Shown here: positions 31,305 through 38,505 of the stretch, one piece after another
How positions within the stretch are numbered: the stretch's first letter is position 1
How the letters are laid out: the number at the start of each line of letters is the position of its first letter
Assembly (NCBI GenBank): GCA_034933305.1
Contig: JAYFNU010000041.1
Location: 1-38,505 of the forward strand
Direction of reading: 5' to 3'
Length of the DNA stretch: 38,505 nt
DNA from: JAYFNU01 sp034933305
GTDB lineage: Bacteria; Bacillota; Clostridia; Oscillospirales; Ruminococcaceae
The notes under the pieces: generated by a model
The model's database searches: none
Told to the model about the DNA's origin: nothing
What the model saw: only the letters and a program-made list of their open reading frames with translations
Translations under genes and position numbers: made by a program

Positions 31305-31390
31305 AAGCGGCGGAGCGAGGGCGGCCGCCGCAAAGCGGACGGCCCGGGAACCGGAGACCGAAGCGGAGACGGGACGGGGAGAGAAGGATC

Positions 31391-31882
31391 ATGAAAAACA
31401 GGATCAGGCTGGAGCGGTTTGCGGGCGAGGCGGAGTTCCCTTATTTTGCAGAACTCGCGTTCAACGAAGCGGTCATGCACATGAACATGGGCAGGATCTT
31501 TACGCAGGAAGAAGCGCAGGCGTACTACGCGAACATTCTCGAATACAACCGTTCGGAGGAGAGTTCCGGGACGTACAAGATCTTTTTGCGCCGCGGCGGC
31601 AGCTATATCGGCATCTGCTCCCTGTGGAGAAGGGGAGACGCCGCAGAGGTCGAGTACATGCTGCTGCCGGCGTACTGGGGCAACGGATATGCCACGGAAG
31701 CGGTGGCGCGTCTGGTCGCGACGGCCAGGCAGATCCCCGGCGTCAGAAAGATCAGCGGACTGATCGACCCGGAAAACACATCGTCGAAAAACGTGCTGCT
31801 CAAAAACGGCTTTGCGCACGAAGCGCATACGGAGATCGAAGAGGACGGCTCTGCGGCCGAGATACTGTCTCTGCCGCTTTGA
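31391..31882 (+). CDS. GNAT family N-acetyltransferase
   Basis: A 163-aa acetyltransferase of the RimJ/RimL-like GNAT class. The acetyl-CoA-binding motif A is YWGNGYATEAVARLVATA, preceded by the beta4 segment AEVEYMLLP, and the C-terminal part NTSSKNVLLKNGFAHEAHTE is the usual NxxSxxVLxKxGF segment. It probably transfers acetyl to an amine of a protein N-terminus or a small molecule; the acceptor is unknown. The ribosome binding site GGAGAG precedes the ATG. Its codon use is visibly more AT-rich than its neighbours (an internal 60-bp line is about 53% GC by hand count, compared with clearly GC-richer flanks), suggesting later acquisition. It lies 86 bp after the ABC pair, with no clear promoter between. 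Confidence 0.88.
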   Translation: MKNRIRLERFAGEAEFPYFAELAFNEAVMHMNMGRIFTQEEAQAYYANILEYNRSEESSGTYKIFLRRGGSYIGICSLWRRGDAAEVEYMLLPAYWGNGYATEAVARLVATARQIPGVRKISGLIDPENTSSKNVLLKNGFAHEAHTEIEEDGSAAEILSLPL

Positions 31883-31916
31883 GTCCGCGCGGCGCCCCGG
31901 CCCGGGGCGCTTCGCG

Positions 31917-31956
31917 GCAAAACGCCCGCCTGCGGATGCAGGCGGGCGTTTGATTT
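31917..31956. terminator. Bidirectional terminator between the GNAT and diguanylate cyclase genes
   Basis: Stem AACGCCCGCCTGC / GCAGGCGGGCGTT (31921-31933 and 31938-31950) with loop GGAT is followed by TGATTTT on the plus strand and by a four-T run on the minus strand. Confidence 0.87.
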
Positions 31957-31980
31957 TCTGTTCTTTTCGGGCGGCGGGCG

Positions 31981-34542
31981 CTACGTCCCGTCCGGCCCGA
32001 CGCGCCGCACGGTCATGAGAAGACTGCTGCGCGTCGGCTCGTACCAGTGGAACTGAACTTCGCGCGTGCCGTCCTCGAGCGTGTAGCGGTAGCCGTAGCG
32101 GTCGTCGGCCCGCATGTGCCGCAGGATGTTTTCGAGATCCGCGGCCGCGCCGTACGCGGCGCGCTGGGCGGGCGCGACATGCCGTTCGCTTATCTCCCGC
32201 ACCGCCGCGTCGAAGCGGCCGCGCTGCGGGACGGTGTGGGTGTTCCTGCCGTCGCTGCCGTACAGCTCGTAGGTCCCCGCCGCGGGGTCGACGAGGCAGA
32301 TGTATTCAAAGCTCGCCGCGACGGCCAGCTCCAGGATCTTGTGCAGCCGCAGCAGCTCGAGATCGTTCTCTTTTTCCTTGGACGGGCGCGACAGGGAGAA
32401 CTCGCAGATGTCGCCGAGATCGTTCCTGTACAGCAGGATGATCCGTTCGATCCAGCGGTAAACGCCCGCGGCGTCGAGTTGCCGGAAAAAGAAATGCAGG
32501 CTCGCCGTCCCCGCCGCCCAGCAGTCCAGCAGGTGCGCGCGCGAGCTCGTGCGCGCATACTCGGCGCGGTCGTCCGGGTGCAGCAGCCGGTACTGCGTCT
32601 CCTGCAGCTCGTCCATGGTGCCCGAGTCGGGCAGCCGCAGGCCGTAGTCCTTCGATTCCATCAGATAGTAGCTGTTTTTGGTGAGATTGGCCGACAGCAC
32701 GAGCGGGTAGAACCGCGAGAGCATGTCGAGCAGACGCTGCAGCTCGCGCGGATCGAACATCTCGTTGCAGCGCAGCGAGATGTCGGCGTTTCCCTTGAAC
32801 TGGTAGTCCGCGAGCTCCATCTCGGGGCGGTAGAAGGCGTAGTCGTTCTTGCCGTTGCGCTTGACGTGGTACAGCGCGACGTCGGCTTTTTTGTAGAGCG
32901 TGTCGAAGGTGTCCGACGGGGACGTGCTCAGCGCGCAGCCGGCGCTGCAGTGGATGTACGTCCCGTCGTTCTCGCCCGCGCGCAGCCGCGCGAGACTGCG
33001 GATGAGCGACGAGATGCTCGCGCGCAGGGCCGCCTCGCTTTCCGCGCCGCGCAGGAAGACGATGAATTCGTCGCCGCCGATGCGCGCGGCGATGTCGTCG
33101 CTGCGGAAATGGCGCCGGAGCGTGTCGGCGATGCCGCGCAGCGCCCGGTCGCCCTGCGCGTGGCCGAGCGTATCGTTGATGCGCTTGAGGTTGTCGAGGT
33201 CGAGCAGCAGCAGGATGCTGCCGCGCCGGCCGTCCGCGGCGAGCGCGGCGGCGATGAGCCGCTCGGCCGTGGCGCGGTTATACAGGCCCGTCATGCCGTC
33301 CTGTTCGGCGCTGCGCTGGATGGCGAGCTGCGATTCCTTCTCCCGCGTGATGTCCCGCATGAGCGCAAAGGCGCGCACATGGTCGGTATACGGATCGCGC
33401 ACGAGCTGGATGTCGATGCGCACCCACCGGGGTTCCTTTTGCACAAAGACGATCCGCCAGTCGTCGCTGATGCTGCGCTTCCCTTCCGCGAACAGCGCGA
33501 GCAGATGCGCCCCGGCATAGCATTCGAGCGCCCGCGCGCAGTCGTCGGGGGACAGATATGCGCCGCACAGCTGCCGGATGGCCTCGCTGTGGCGCATGTC
33601 CGCGAGCGGCTTTTTCAGCAGCAGATAGTCGCCGCCCGATTTTTCGACCATGTCGGCCGTCAGGTCCGTTTCGATGTAGACGGCGTGTGAGGCCCGGTGC
33701 GCGCCGATGGTCTCGAGATAGCGGGCATAGGACAGCTCCTGCTCGTGGCGCCCCGTGATGTTGAGCAGCGACAGCACCGCGGCGGCGGTGCGCCCGTTCT
33801 CCGAGCGCACGCAGGTGTAGCGCAGATCGAACCACCGCGCCGCGCCGTCGATGCAGCGCACATGCAGCCGCATGCCGCCCGCCGGCTCGCCCGCGGCGAT
33901 GTCGGCGAACAGCGCCGCAAAACCGTCGGCGCTCTCGCCGAGCACGACGCCCTCCTGCAGGAAGCACGACGGCGGATTCTCGCATTCCGGCGGCAGGCCG
34001 TTTTCGGCGCACAGCGCGGCGTCGAGCGCCCGCATGCTGCGCGCGGGCAGGTCGTAATAGTAGACGATGCGCTCCGAATGCTCCGCGACGGCGCGCAGCA
34101 CCCGCGCGTTCGCGCGCATGCGGTCGATGAGCTGCCGGTTGTCGGTCGTGTCCGTGAACGTGAAGACGTACCCGTCGCCGTCCGGCGACGAAAAGCGGCG
34201 CCCGGCGGCCGCGACCCAGCGGATCGTGCCGTCGGCCCGCGCGATGCGGAATTCCTCCTCGAAATCGAGCGGCAGCAGCTCGAGCAGCTCCTGCTGCGCG
34301 CGGCGCATGCGGGCCTCGTCGTCCGGATGGACGATCCCCTCGAGGACGAACGGCCCGGGCTGCGCGGTCTGCGGGCCGAACAGTGCGCGCGCGCTGTCGC
34401 TGGCGTACACCCGCGCGAGCGCGCCGTCCCGCAGATAAAAGACGGCCGCACCGCCCGGGAGCGCGCGCAGAAAGGTCTCCGCGTTTTTTCCGAAAGACGC
34501 GGCGCTCCGCCCGGCTTTTTCTTTTTTCGGCGCTTTGTCCAA
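31981..34542 (-). CDS. Multi-PAS diguanylate cyclase with central GGDEF domain
   Basis: An 853-aa soluble signalling protein with no membrane helix. PAS-like modules occur at about 25-145 (ending DGYVFTFTDTT), 150-280 (ending LSLLNITGRHEQ) and 285-420 (ending FALMRDITREKESQ). The GGDEF domain is at ~435-590, with DGMTGLYNRA, LDNLKRINDTLGHAQGD and active-site RIGGDEF (489-493); RSDD five residues before it is an intact inhibitory I-site. Two further PAS-like modules follow (about 600-720 and 735-853). It should make c-di-GMP with product inhibition. I prefer the TTG at 34542, with AAAGGAG 5 nt upstream; an ATG at 34596 has no ribosome binding site. A TTGCAT/TAGAAT promoter precedes both. Confidence 0.88.
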   Translation of the reverse strand: MDKAPKKEKAGRSAASFGKNAETFLRALPGGAAVFYLRDGALARVYASDSARALFGPQTAQPGPFVLEGIVHPDDEARMRRAQQELLELLPLDFEEEFRIARADGTIRWVAAAGRRFSSPDGDGYVFTFTDTTDNRQLIDRMRANARVLRAVAEHSERIVYYYDLPARSMRALDAALCAENGLPPECENPPSCFLQEGVVLGESADGFAALFADIAAGEPAGGMRLHVRCIDGAARWFDLRYTCVRSENGRTAAAVLSLLNITGRHEQELSYARYLETIGAHRASHAVYIETDLTADMVEKSGGDYLLLKKPLADMRHSEAIRQLCGAYLSPDDCARALECYAGAHLLALFAEGKRSISDDWRIVFVQKEPRWVRIDIQLVRDPYTDHVRAFALMRDITREKESQLAIQRSAEQDGMTGLYNRATAERLIAAALAADGRRGSILLLLDLDNLKRINDTLGHAQGDRALRGIADTLRRHFRSDDIAARIGGDEFIVFLRGAESEAALRASISSLIRSLARLRAGENDGTYIHCSAGCALSTSPSDTFDTLYKKADVALYHVKRNGKNDYAFYRPEMELADYQFKGNADISLRCNEMFDPRELQRLLDMLSRFYPLVLSANLTKNSYYLMESKDYGLRLPDSGTMDELQETQYRLLHPDDRAEYARTSSRAHLLDCWAAGTASLHFFFRQLDAAGVYRWIERIILLYRNDLGDICEFSLSRPSKEKENDLELLRLHKILELAVAASFEYICLVDPAAGTYELYGSDGRNTHTVPQRGRFDAAVREISERHVAPAQRAAYGAAADLENILRHMRADDRYGYRYTLEDGTREVQFHWYEPTRSSLLMTVRRVGPDGT

Positions 34543-34630
34543 AAGCACTCCTTTCGCGGCGCATGCGGCAGCCGCGGAAAACCCGAAAAGGCGCATCCGT
34601 CCGCCGCGGCGGATGCCTTCAGTCACCTCA

Positions 34631-34659
34631 ATTCTATATAAAAACGCAGAAGAATGCAA
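34631..34659 (-). promoter_or_regulatory. Promoter of the diguanylate cyclase gene
   Basis: On the minus strand TTGCAT (34654-34659) and TAGAAT (34631-34636) are separated by 17 bp. Transcription would start near 34624, giving a leader of about 80 nt to the preferred TTG start. Confidence 0.72.
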
Positions 34660-34711
34660 GCCGGCGCAAAAACGCCCGGCGCAGGCGGGCATCGCCCGGG
34701 GGCGGCAAACA

Positions 34712-34720
34712 TGCTATAAT
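34712..34720 (+). promoter_or_regulatory. Extended -10 promoter of dinB
   Basis: TGCTATAAT at 34712-34720 is an extended -10 with a perfect hexamer; the -35 region is GC-rich and poor. Its start site would be about 25 bp before the dinB ATG. A GAAC half-site at 34723-34726 does not make a full LexA box. Confidence 0.72.
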
Positions 34721-34752
34721 GGGAACGAATCGGAAGGAAAGGAGCGCCGGCG

Positions 34753-35985
34753 ATGGATCGGGTCATCCTGCACTGCGACTGCAATTCGTATTTTGCCTCC
34801 GTCGAGAGCATCGGCCGGCCGGAGCTCCGGGCGGTCCCGATGGCCGTCTGCGGCGATCCGGAAAGCCGCCACGGCATCATCCTCGCGAAGAACGAGCTCG
34901 CCAAAAAATACGGCGTCGTCACCGCCGAGACCGTCTGGCAGGCAAAGCGGAAATGCCCCGGCCTCGTGCTCGTCCCTTCCCATCACCGCCTGTACGCCGA
35001 ATACTGCGAGAGGATCAACGCGCTGTACGAGCAGTACACCGACCAGGTGGAGCCGTTCAGCATCGACGAGTCGTGGCTCGACGTGACCGGCAGCATGCAC
35101 CTTTTCGGGGACGGGCGGACCATCGCGGACGAACTGCGCCGCCGGGTGCGCGAGGAGATCGGCGTCACCATCTCCGTGGGCGTGTCCTTCAACAAGATCT
35201 ACGCGAAGCTCGGCAGCGACTACAAGAAACCCGACGCGACCACCGTCATCACGCGGGAGAACTGCCGCGACATCCTGTGGCCGCTGCCCGCGCGGGACAT
35301 GATCTTCGTCGGCCGGGCCGCCGCGGAGAAGCTCGAGGGCTGCGGCATCCGCACGATCGGCGACATCGTCGCGGCGGGGCGCGAGTATCTCGGCCGGCTG
35401 CTGGGCCGGGCGGGCGACGCGCTGTGGGTCAACGCGGCGGGTCTCGACGCGAGCCCGGTGCGGCGCCGGTGCGACGAACCGGCGCCCAAGAGCGTCGGCA
35501 ACAGCATGACCTTCGCGCACGACCTCGTCGGCATGGAGGAGATCCGCGCGGGGCTGCTGCCGCTGTGCGACGAGGTGGGCACGCGGCTGCGGCGCGCGGG
35601 GCTTTACGGCTCGACGGTCACCGTGCAGATCCGCGACCCCGATTTCCGCACCATCTCCCGCCAGCAGACGCTCGACGCGGCCACGGCGAGCACGCGGGAG
35701 ATCTACCGCGTCGCCGCGGGCCTCGTGCGCAGGGAGTGGTCGCCGATCACCAAGCCCATCCGCCTGCTCGCCGTCACGGTCTCGGGGCTCGGCGCGGCCG
35801 CGGCGCGCCAGACGAGCCTGTTTGCGCCCGAGGCGGGCGCGCAGGACGCCGAAAAGCTCGAGCGGGTCATGGACGCGCTGCGCACGCGCTACGGCGGCGC
35901 GGCCGTCTCCTATGCGAGCCTCGTGCCCCCGCGGGAGTCCGAAAAGGACGGCGCCGGAAAGGCGCCCCCGAAGAAGAAAAGCTGA
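34753..35985 (+). CDS. dinB: DNA polymerase IV (Y-family translesion polymerase)
   Basis: A 410-aa Y-family polymerase. The palm carries the metal-binding Asp in ILHCDCNSYFASVES and the catalytic SIDESWLDVTGS. GVSFNKIYAKLGSDYKKPDA is the conserved finger/palm segment, FVGRAAAEKLEGCGIRTIGD is the helix-hairpin-helix thumb, and the little finger follows. QTSLF near residue 353 is a beta-clamp-binding motif, placed before a short C-terminal extension that ends in a basic PPKKKS tail. It performs translesion synthesis at stalled forks. Some Clostridia use this subclass (with CNSYFASVE) beside a second DinB, so it may not be the only copy. AAAGGAG lies 8 nt before the ATG. No full LexA operator is visible, so SOS control is not supported here. 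Confidence 0.94.
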   Translation: MDRVILHCDCNSYFASVESIGRPELRAVPMAVCGDPESRHGIILAKNELAKKYGVVTAETVWQAKRKCPGLVLVPSHHRLYAEYCERINALYEQYTDQVEPFSIDESWLDVTGSMHLFGDGRTIADELRRRVREEIGVTISVGVSFNKIYAKLGSDYKKPDATTVITRENCRDILWPLPARDMIFVGRAAAEKLEGCGIRTIGDIVAAGREYLGRLLGRAGDALWVNAAGLDASPVRRRCDEPAPKSVGNSMTFAHDLVGMEEIRAGLLPLCDEVGTRLRRAGLYGSTVTVQIRDPDFRTISRQQTLDAATASTREIYRVAAGLVRREWSPITKPIRLLAVTVSGLGAAAARQTSLFAPEAGAQDAEKLERVMDALRTRYGGAAVSYASLVPPRESEKDGAGKAPPKKKS

Positions 35986-35988
35986 ACG

Positions 35989-36019
35989 GCGGAACGCCCT
36001 GCGGGCGTTCCGCTTTTCC
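35989..36019 (+). terminator. Terminator after dinB
   Basis: An 11-bp stem (GCGGAACGCCC / GGGCGTTCCGC) with loop TGC is followed by TTTT. It starts 4 bp after the dinB stop. Confidence 0.85.
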
Positions 36020-36135
36020 GTGCCCCGCAAAGACCGTGGCTGCTCCCGCGATTTTTCCGGCGCGGCCGCGCCGGATTCAGCCGCATTTCAGCTTTGCGCT
36101 CTATAGTGTGGAAAACCGAAGGGAGGCATACGGCC

Positions 36136-37251
36136 ATGGAACAGCAACGCGCGCGGAAGATCGCGCTGATCCCCGCCTATGAGCCGGACCTGCTGCTGCT
36201 GCGGCTGCTCGAGTCGCTGCGGGAGGCGTCGTTCACCTGCGTCGTCGTCGACGACGGCAGCGGTCCCGCCTACGCCGATATCTTTGCGTCCGCCGGCGCC
36301 TGCGCCGAGGTCATCTCCTGCGCCGAAAACCGCGGAAAGGGCAGCGCGCTCAAGACGGGGCTTCAATATATCAAAGAGCATTACGCCGAGGAACATTCCG
36401 GCGGCGGCTGCGTCGTCGTGACGCTCGACGCCGACGGCCAGCACACGCCCGCGGACGCGCAGCGCGTCTGCGACGCCGCGCTCGGCGCGCCGGATGCGCT
36501 GGTGCTGGGCAGCCGGGAATTCAAGGGCGGCGTTCCGCTGCGCAGCCGCTTCGGGAACATCGTGACGCGATGGGTCTATGCGGCGTCGACGGGCGTGCGG
36601 GTGCGGGACACCCAGACGGGTCTTCGCGCGTTCAGCGACCGGCTGCTGCCGATGATGCTCGCGATCCCCGGCGACCGCTACGAGTACGAGATGAACGTGC
36701 TGCTCGCGTGCGCGCGGCAGGCGGTCCCCATCAAAGAGGTGACCATCGAGACCGTCTATTACGACAACAACCGGGGCTCGCACTTCAGCACGGTGCGCGA
36801 CTCCTGCCGCATTTACAGGGAGATCCTGCGCTTCTCGGCGGCCTCCTTCGTCAGCTTTCTCGTCGACTACGGTCTGTACAGTCTGTTGTCGGCGGCGACG
36901 GCGGGGCTCGGCGCGCGGGGCCTGCTCGTGTCGAACGTCGGCGCGCGCGTCGTCAGCGCAAGCGTCAACTACGCGCTCAACCGGCGCTTCGTTTTCAACA
37001 GCCGGGAGGGCGTCGCGCGGACGCTCGGCGGCTACGCGCTGCTCGCGGCGGCCGTGCTCGCCGGCAATACGCTGGTGCTCGGCCTGCTCGTGCAGACGCT
37101 GGGCCTCGGTCGCTACCTCGCAAAGCTGCTCACGGAGCTGCTGTTTTTCGCGCTCAGCTGGGCCGTGCAGCGCAAGCTCATCTTCAAAAACAGGGAAAAG
37201 CAAAAGGAGCCCGCGCGGGACGGCGAAGACGCCGGCGCCGCGCGGCCGTGA
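36136..37251 (+). CDS. Family 2 glycosyltransferase fused to GtrA domain
   Basis: A 371-aa protein in two parts. Residues 1-~220 are a GT2 (DPM1/DpgS-like) catalytic domain: IALIPAYEPD, VVVDDGSG, NRGKGSALKTGLQY, the TLDADGQHTP metal-binding DxD-type motif, RDTQTGLRAFS and a VYYDNNRGSHF end. Residues ~235-355 are a GtrA-type membrane domain with four helices, starting ILRFSAASFVSFLVDYGLYS and including NYALNRRFVFNS. Such fusions transfer a sugar from a nucleotide donor to polyprenyl phosphate and may flip it for wall-polymer glycosylation. I use the ATG at 36136 with AAGGGAGG 9 nt upstream. It is first of a cluster with the phosphodiester glycosidase 6 bp downstream and a membrane protein. Confidence 0.9.
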   Translation: MEQQRARKIALIPAYEPDLLLLRLLESLREASFTCVVVDDGSGPAYADIFASAGACAEVISCAENRGKGSALKTGLQYIKEHYAEEHSGGGCVVVTLDADGQHTPADAQRVCDAALGAPDALVLGSREFKGGVPLRSRFGNIVTRWVYAASTGVRVRDTQTGLRAFSDRLLPMMLAIPGDRYEYEMNVLLACARQAVPIKEVTIETVYYDNNRGSHFSTVRDSCRIYREILRFSAASFVSFLVDYGLYSLLSAATAGLGARGLLVSNVGARVVSASVNYALNRRFVFNSREGVARTLGGYALLAAAVLAGNTLVLGLLVQTLGLGRYLAKLLTELLFFALSWAVQRKLIFKNREKQKEPARDGEDAGAARP

Positions 37252-37257
37252 TACGAT

Positions 37258-38157
37258 ATGCGGAACACTCATAAGAAGCAAAAGTGGACGGCGGCCTTTG
37301 CGCTGCTGCTGACGGTCTTCACCGTCTATGTGGCGCTCGACACGTTCGTCATCTCGCGGGTATACAGCACCGTCGGGAGCGCGTCGGCGGCGCCGAAGAC
37401 GACGGCCGCGCAGTCCGCCGCGGTCGTCACCTCTGACACCTACGCCGACGACAACATCAGCATCACGCTCACGGAATACCGGGAATACGACACGACGATC
37501 TACGTCGCGGACGTCACGGTGTCGTCGGCGGATTATCTGAAGACGGCGTTCGCGCAGAGCGCCTACGGGCGCAACGTCACCGAAACGACGTCGGCCATCG
37601 CGCAGGAAAACAACGCCATTCTTGCGATCAACGGCGATTACTACGGCGCGCGGACGGCGGGCTGGGTCATCCGCAACGGCGTGCTGTACCGGGATGCGGC
37701 CGACAGCGGGACCGACGCCCTCGCCGTCATGGCGGACGGCTCCTTCGAGATCGTCGCGCAGGGCGGCGGCACGACGGCCGACGAGCTGCTCGCCGGGGGC
37801 GCGCAGCAGGTGTTCTCCTTCGGCCCGGCCCTCGTCACGGACGGCACGATCGCCGTCAGCGAGGACGAGGAGGTCGGAAAGGCGAAGGCGAGCAATCCCC
37901 GCACCGCCGTCGGCATCGTCGGCGAGCTGCACTATCTGTTCGTTGTCTCCGACGGCCGCACGAGCGAGAGCGCGGGCCTTAGCCTGTGGCAGCTCGCGGA
38001 ATTCATGCAGAGCCTCGGCGCGACGACCGCCTACAACCTCGACGGCGGCGGCTCGTCGACGATGGTCTTCAACGGGGAGGTCGTCAACAATCCGACGACC
38101 AACGGCACGACCATCAAAGAAAGGAGCGTGAGCGACATTGTTTATATCGGATACTGA
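37258..38157 (+). CDS. Phosphodiester glycosidase (NAGPA) domain protein
   Basis: A 299-aa exported or membrane-anchored protein: basic N-terminus, one hydrophobic helix (about 11-33), a Thr/Ala/Ser-rich linker, and a NAGPA-like domain at ~75-299. Diagnostic segments are AILAINGDYYGARTAGWVIR, NPRTAVGIV, and TTAYNLDGGGSSTMVFNG. The family removes a GlcNAc-1-phosphodiester-linked sugar from glycoproteins or cell-wall polymers; bacterial members act at the envelope. It starts 6 bp after the GT2-GtrA stop with no clear ribosome binding site, so translation may depend on coupling. Its 3' end overlaps the next gene by 20 bp. A joint role of the three genes in making and trimming a surface glycan is inferred from context. 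Confidence 0.9.
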   Translation: MRNTHKKQKWTAAFALLLTVFTVYVALDTFVISRVYSTVGSASAAPKTTAAQSAAVVTSDTYADDNISITLTEYREYDTTIYVADVTVSSADYLKTAFAQSAYGRNVTETTSAIAQENNAILAINGDYYGARTAGWVIRNGVLYRDAADSGTDALAVMADGSFEIVAQGGGTTADELLAGGAQQVFSFGPALVTDGTIAVSEDEEVGKAKASNPRTAVGIVGELHYLFVVSDGRTSESAGLSLWQLAEFMQSLGATTAYNLDGGGSSTMVFNGEVVNNPTTNGTTIKERSVSDIVYIGY

Positions 38158-38505
38158 TCCCCTGCGCCGGCGCGCGCTGCGCGCGGCCTTCGTCTATCTG
38201 CTGGTCGCCGCCTTCTGCGCCTTTTTCGGCGGCGTCTACGAACATTTCAGCCACGACGTCTGGTCGGCATGGATGGTCTACGCCTTCGCGTTCCCCCTCG
38301 CGGGGGGCGCGCTGCCGATGTTTGCGCTCGCGCTGTACGGGGCGCGGCTGCCGGGGCGCACGGCGCGCAGCCTCTGGGCGTGCGGGCTTGCGGCGCTCAC
38401 GCTCGGCAGCGTGATGACGGGCGTGCTCGAGATCTACGGCTCGACGAACGGCCTCATCGCTGTCTACTGGTGGGTCGGCGCCGCGCGGTGCGCGGCGGGA
38501 CACGC
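38138..38505 (+). CDS. Multi-pass membrane protein, truncated by the window edge
   Basis: An open frame with no stop before the window end encodes at least 122 residues beginning FISDTDPLRRRALRAAFVYL after the start codon. At least three to four hydrophobic helices are visible (FVYLLVAAFCAFFGGVY, VYAFAFPLAGGALPMFALAL, LWACGLAALTLGSVMTGVL, LIAVYWWVGAA). The start is a TTG at 38138 inside the end of the glycosidase gene, with AAAGGAG 11 nt upstream; no better start is in frame. I do not recognise a named family. Its overlap with the glycosidase gene suggests the same operon and a linked envelope function. The C-terminus and full length are unknown. Confidence 0.7.
   Translation, partial: MFISDTDPLRRRALRAAFVYLLVAAFCAFFGGVYEHFSHDVWSAWMVYAFAFPLAGGALPMFALALYGARLPGRTARSLWACGLAALTLGSVMTGVLEIYGSTNGLIAVYWWVGAARCAAGH

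Noticed and set aside
34716..34735. GAAC sequence before dinB as a LexA/SOS box
   Set aside because: Only one half-site (GAACGAAT) is present; the GTTC half expected 4 bp away is absent (CGGAA instead).

Overview
This 38.5 kb window is a GC-rich bacterial chromosome segment with no tRNA, rRNA, CRISPR array, transposase or integrase that I could see. Gene content points to a spore-forming Clostridia relative (Firmicutes), plausibly a gut Oscillospiraceae-type organism. The indicators are a SpoIIQ-like M23 protein, DUF4358 and DUF5011/SGNH proteins, GldFG/DUF4340 exporters, AAAGGAG-type ribosome binding sites, TTGACA/TATAAT promoters and several TTG or GTG starts. The lineage is inferred from gene families, not from a phylogeny.

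Layout, left to right. (1) 87-6888 (+): an OmpR-type two-component pair, then an ABC exporter (ATPase, ABC-2 permease, GldG-like auxiliary protein with an Ala-rich repeat extension, DUF4340 protein) and a 72-aa helical protein. (2) 6994-10622 (-): a two-gene operon of a Pro/Tyr/Ala-rich protein whose C-terminal third looks like an ABC ATPase without Walker A, and a multi-pass membrane protein with a very acidic tail. (3) 10854-13151 (+): a DUF1893 protein and lepA. (4) 13206-18652 (-): SGNH hydrolase and DUF4358 lipoprotein; a copper module (copA, copZ-like) with a 51-aa protein downstream; a SpoIIQ-like M23 protein. (5) 18831-19757 (+): psuG. (6) 19827-26011: a SARP-type regulator with a degenerate GGDEF-like domain, divergent from a compact type IV pilus-like operon (transglutaminase lipoprotein, PilC/GspF, four small membrane-anchored proteins, PilT-like ATPase). 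(7) 26092-31882: UPF0316 protein, VOC and YbaK proteins (-), a heterodimeric ABC exporter and a GNAT acetyltransferase. (8) 31981-38505: a PAS/GGDEF diguanylate cyclase (-), dinB, a GT2-GtrA fusion, a phosphodiester glycosidase and a truncated membrane protein.

Three themes link the genes. Regions 1 and 2 converge on a pair of terminators and both encode ABC-type assemblies with long low-complexity extensions. Region 6 pairs a regulator carrying a signalling-type C-terminal domain with a stripped-down pilus-like machine that has one ATPase, no recognisable prepilin peptidase and pilin-like proteins without normal leader sites. Region 8 has an apparently active diguanylate cyclase with an inhibitory I-site.

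The best candidates for undescribed biology are the pseudo-ABC pair at 6994-10622 and the minimal pilus-like operon at 21229-26011 with its divergent SARP/pseudo-GGDEF regulator. All functional assignments come from reading translated sequence and motifs; no database search was run.
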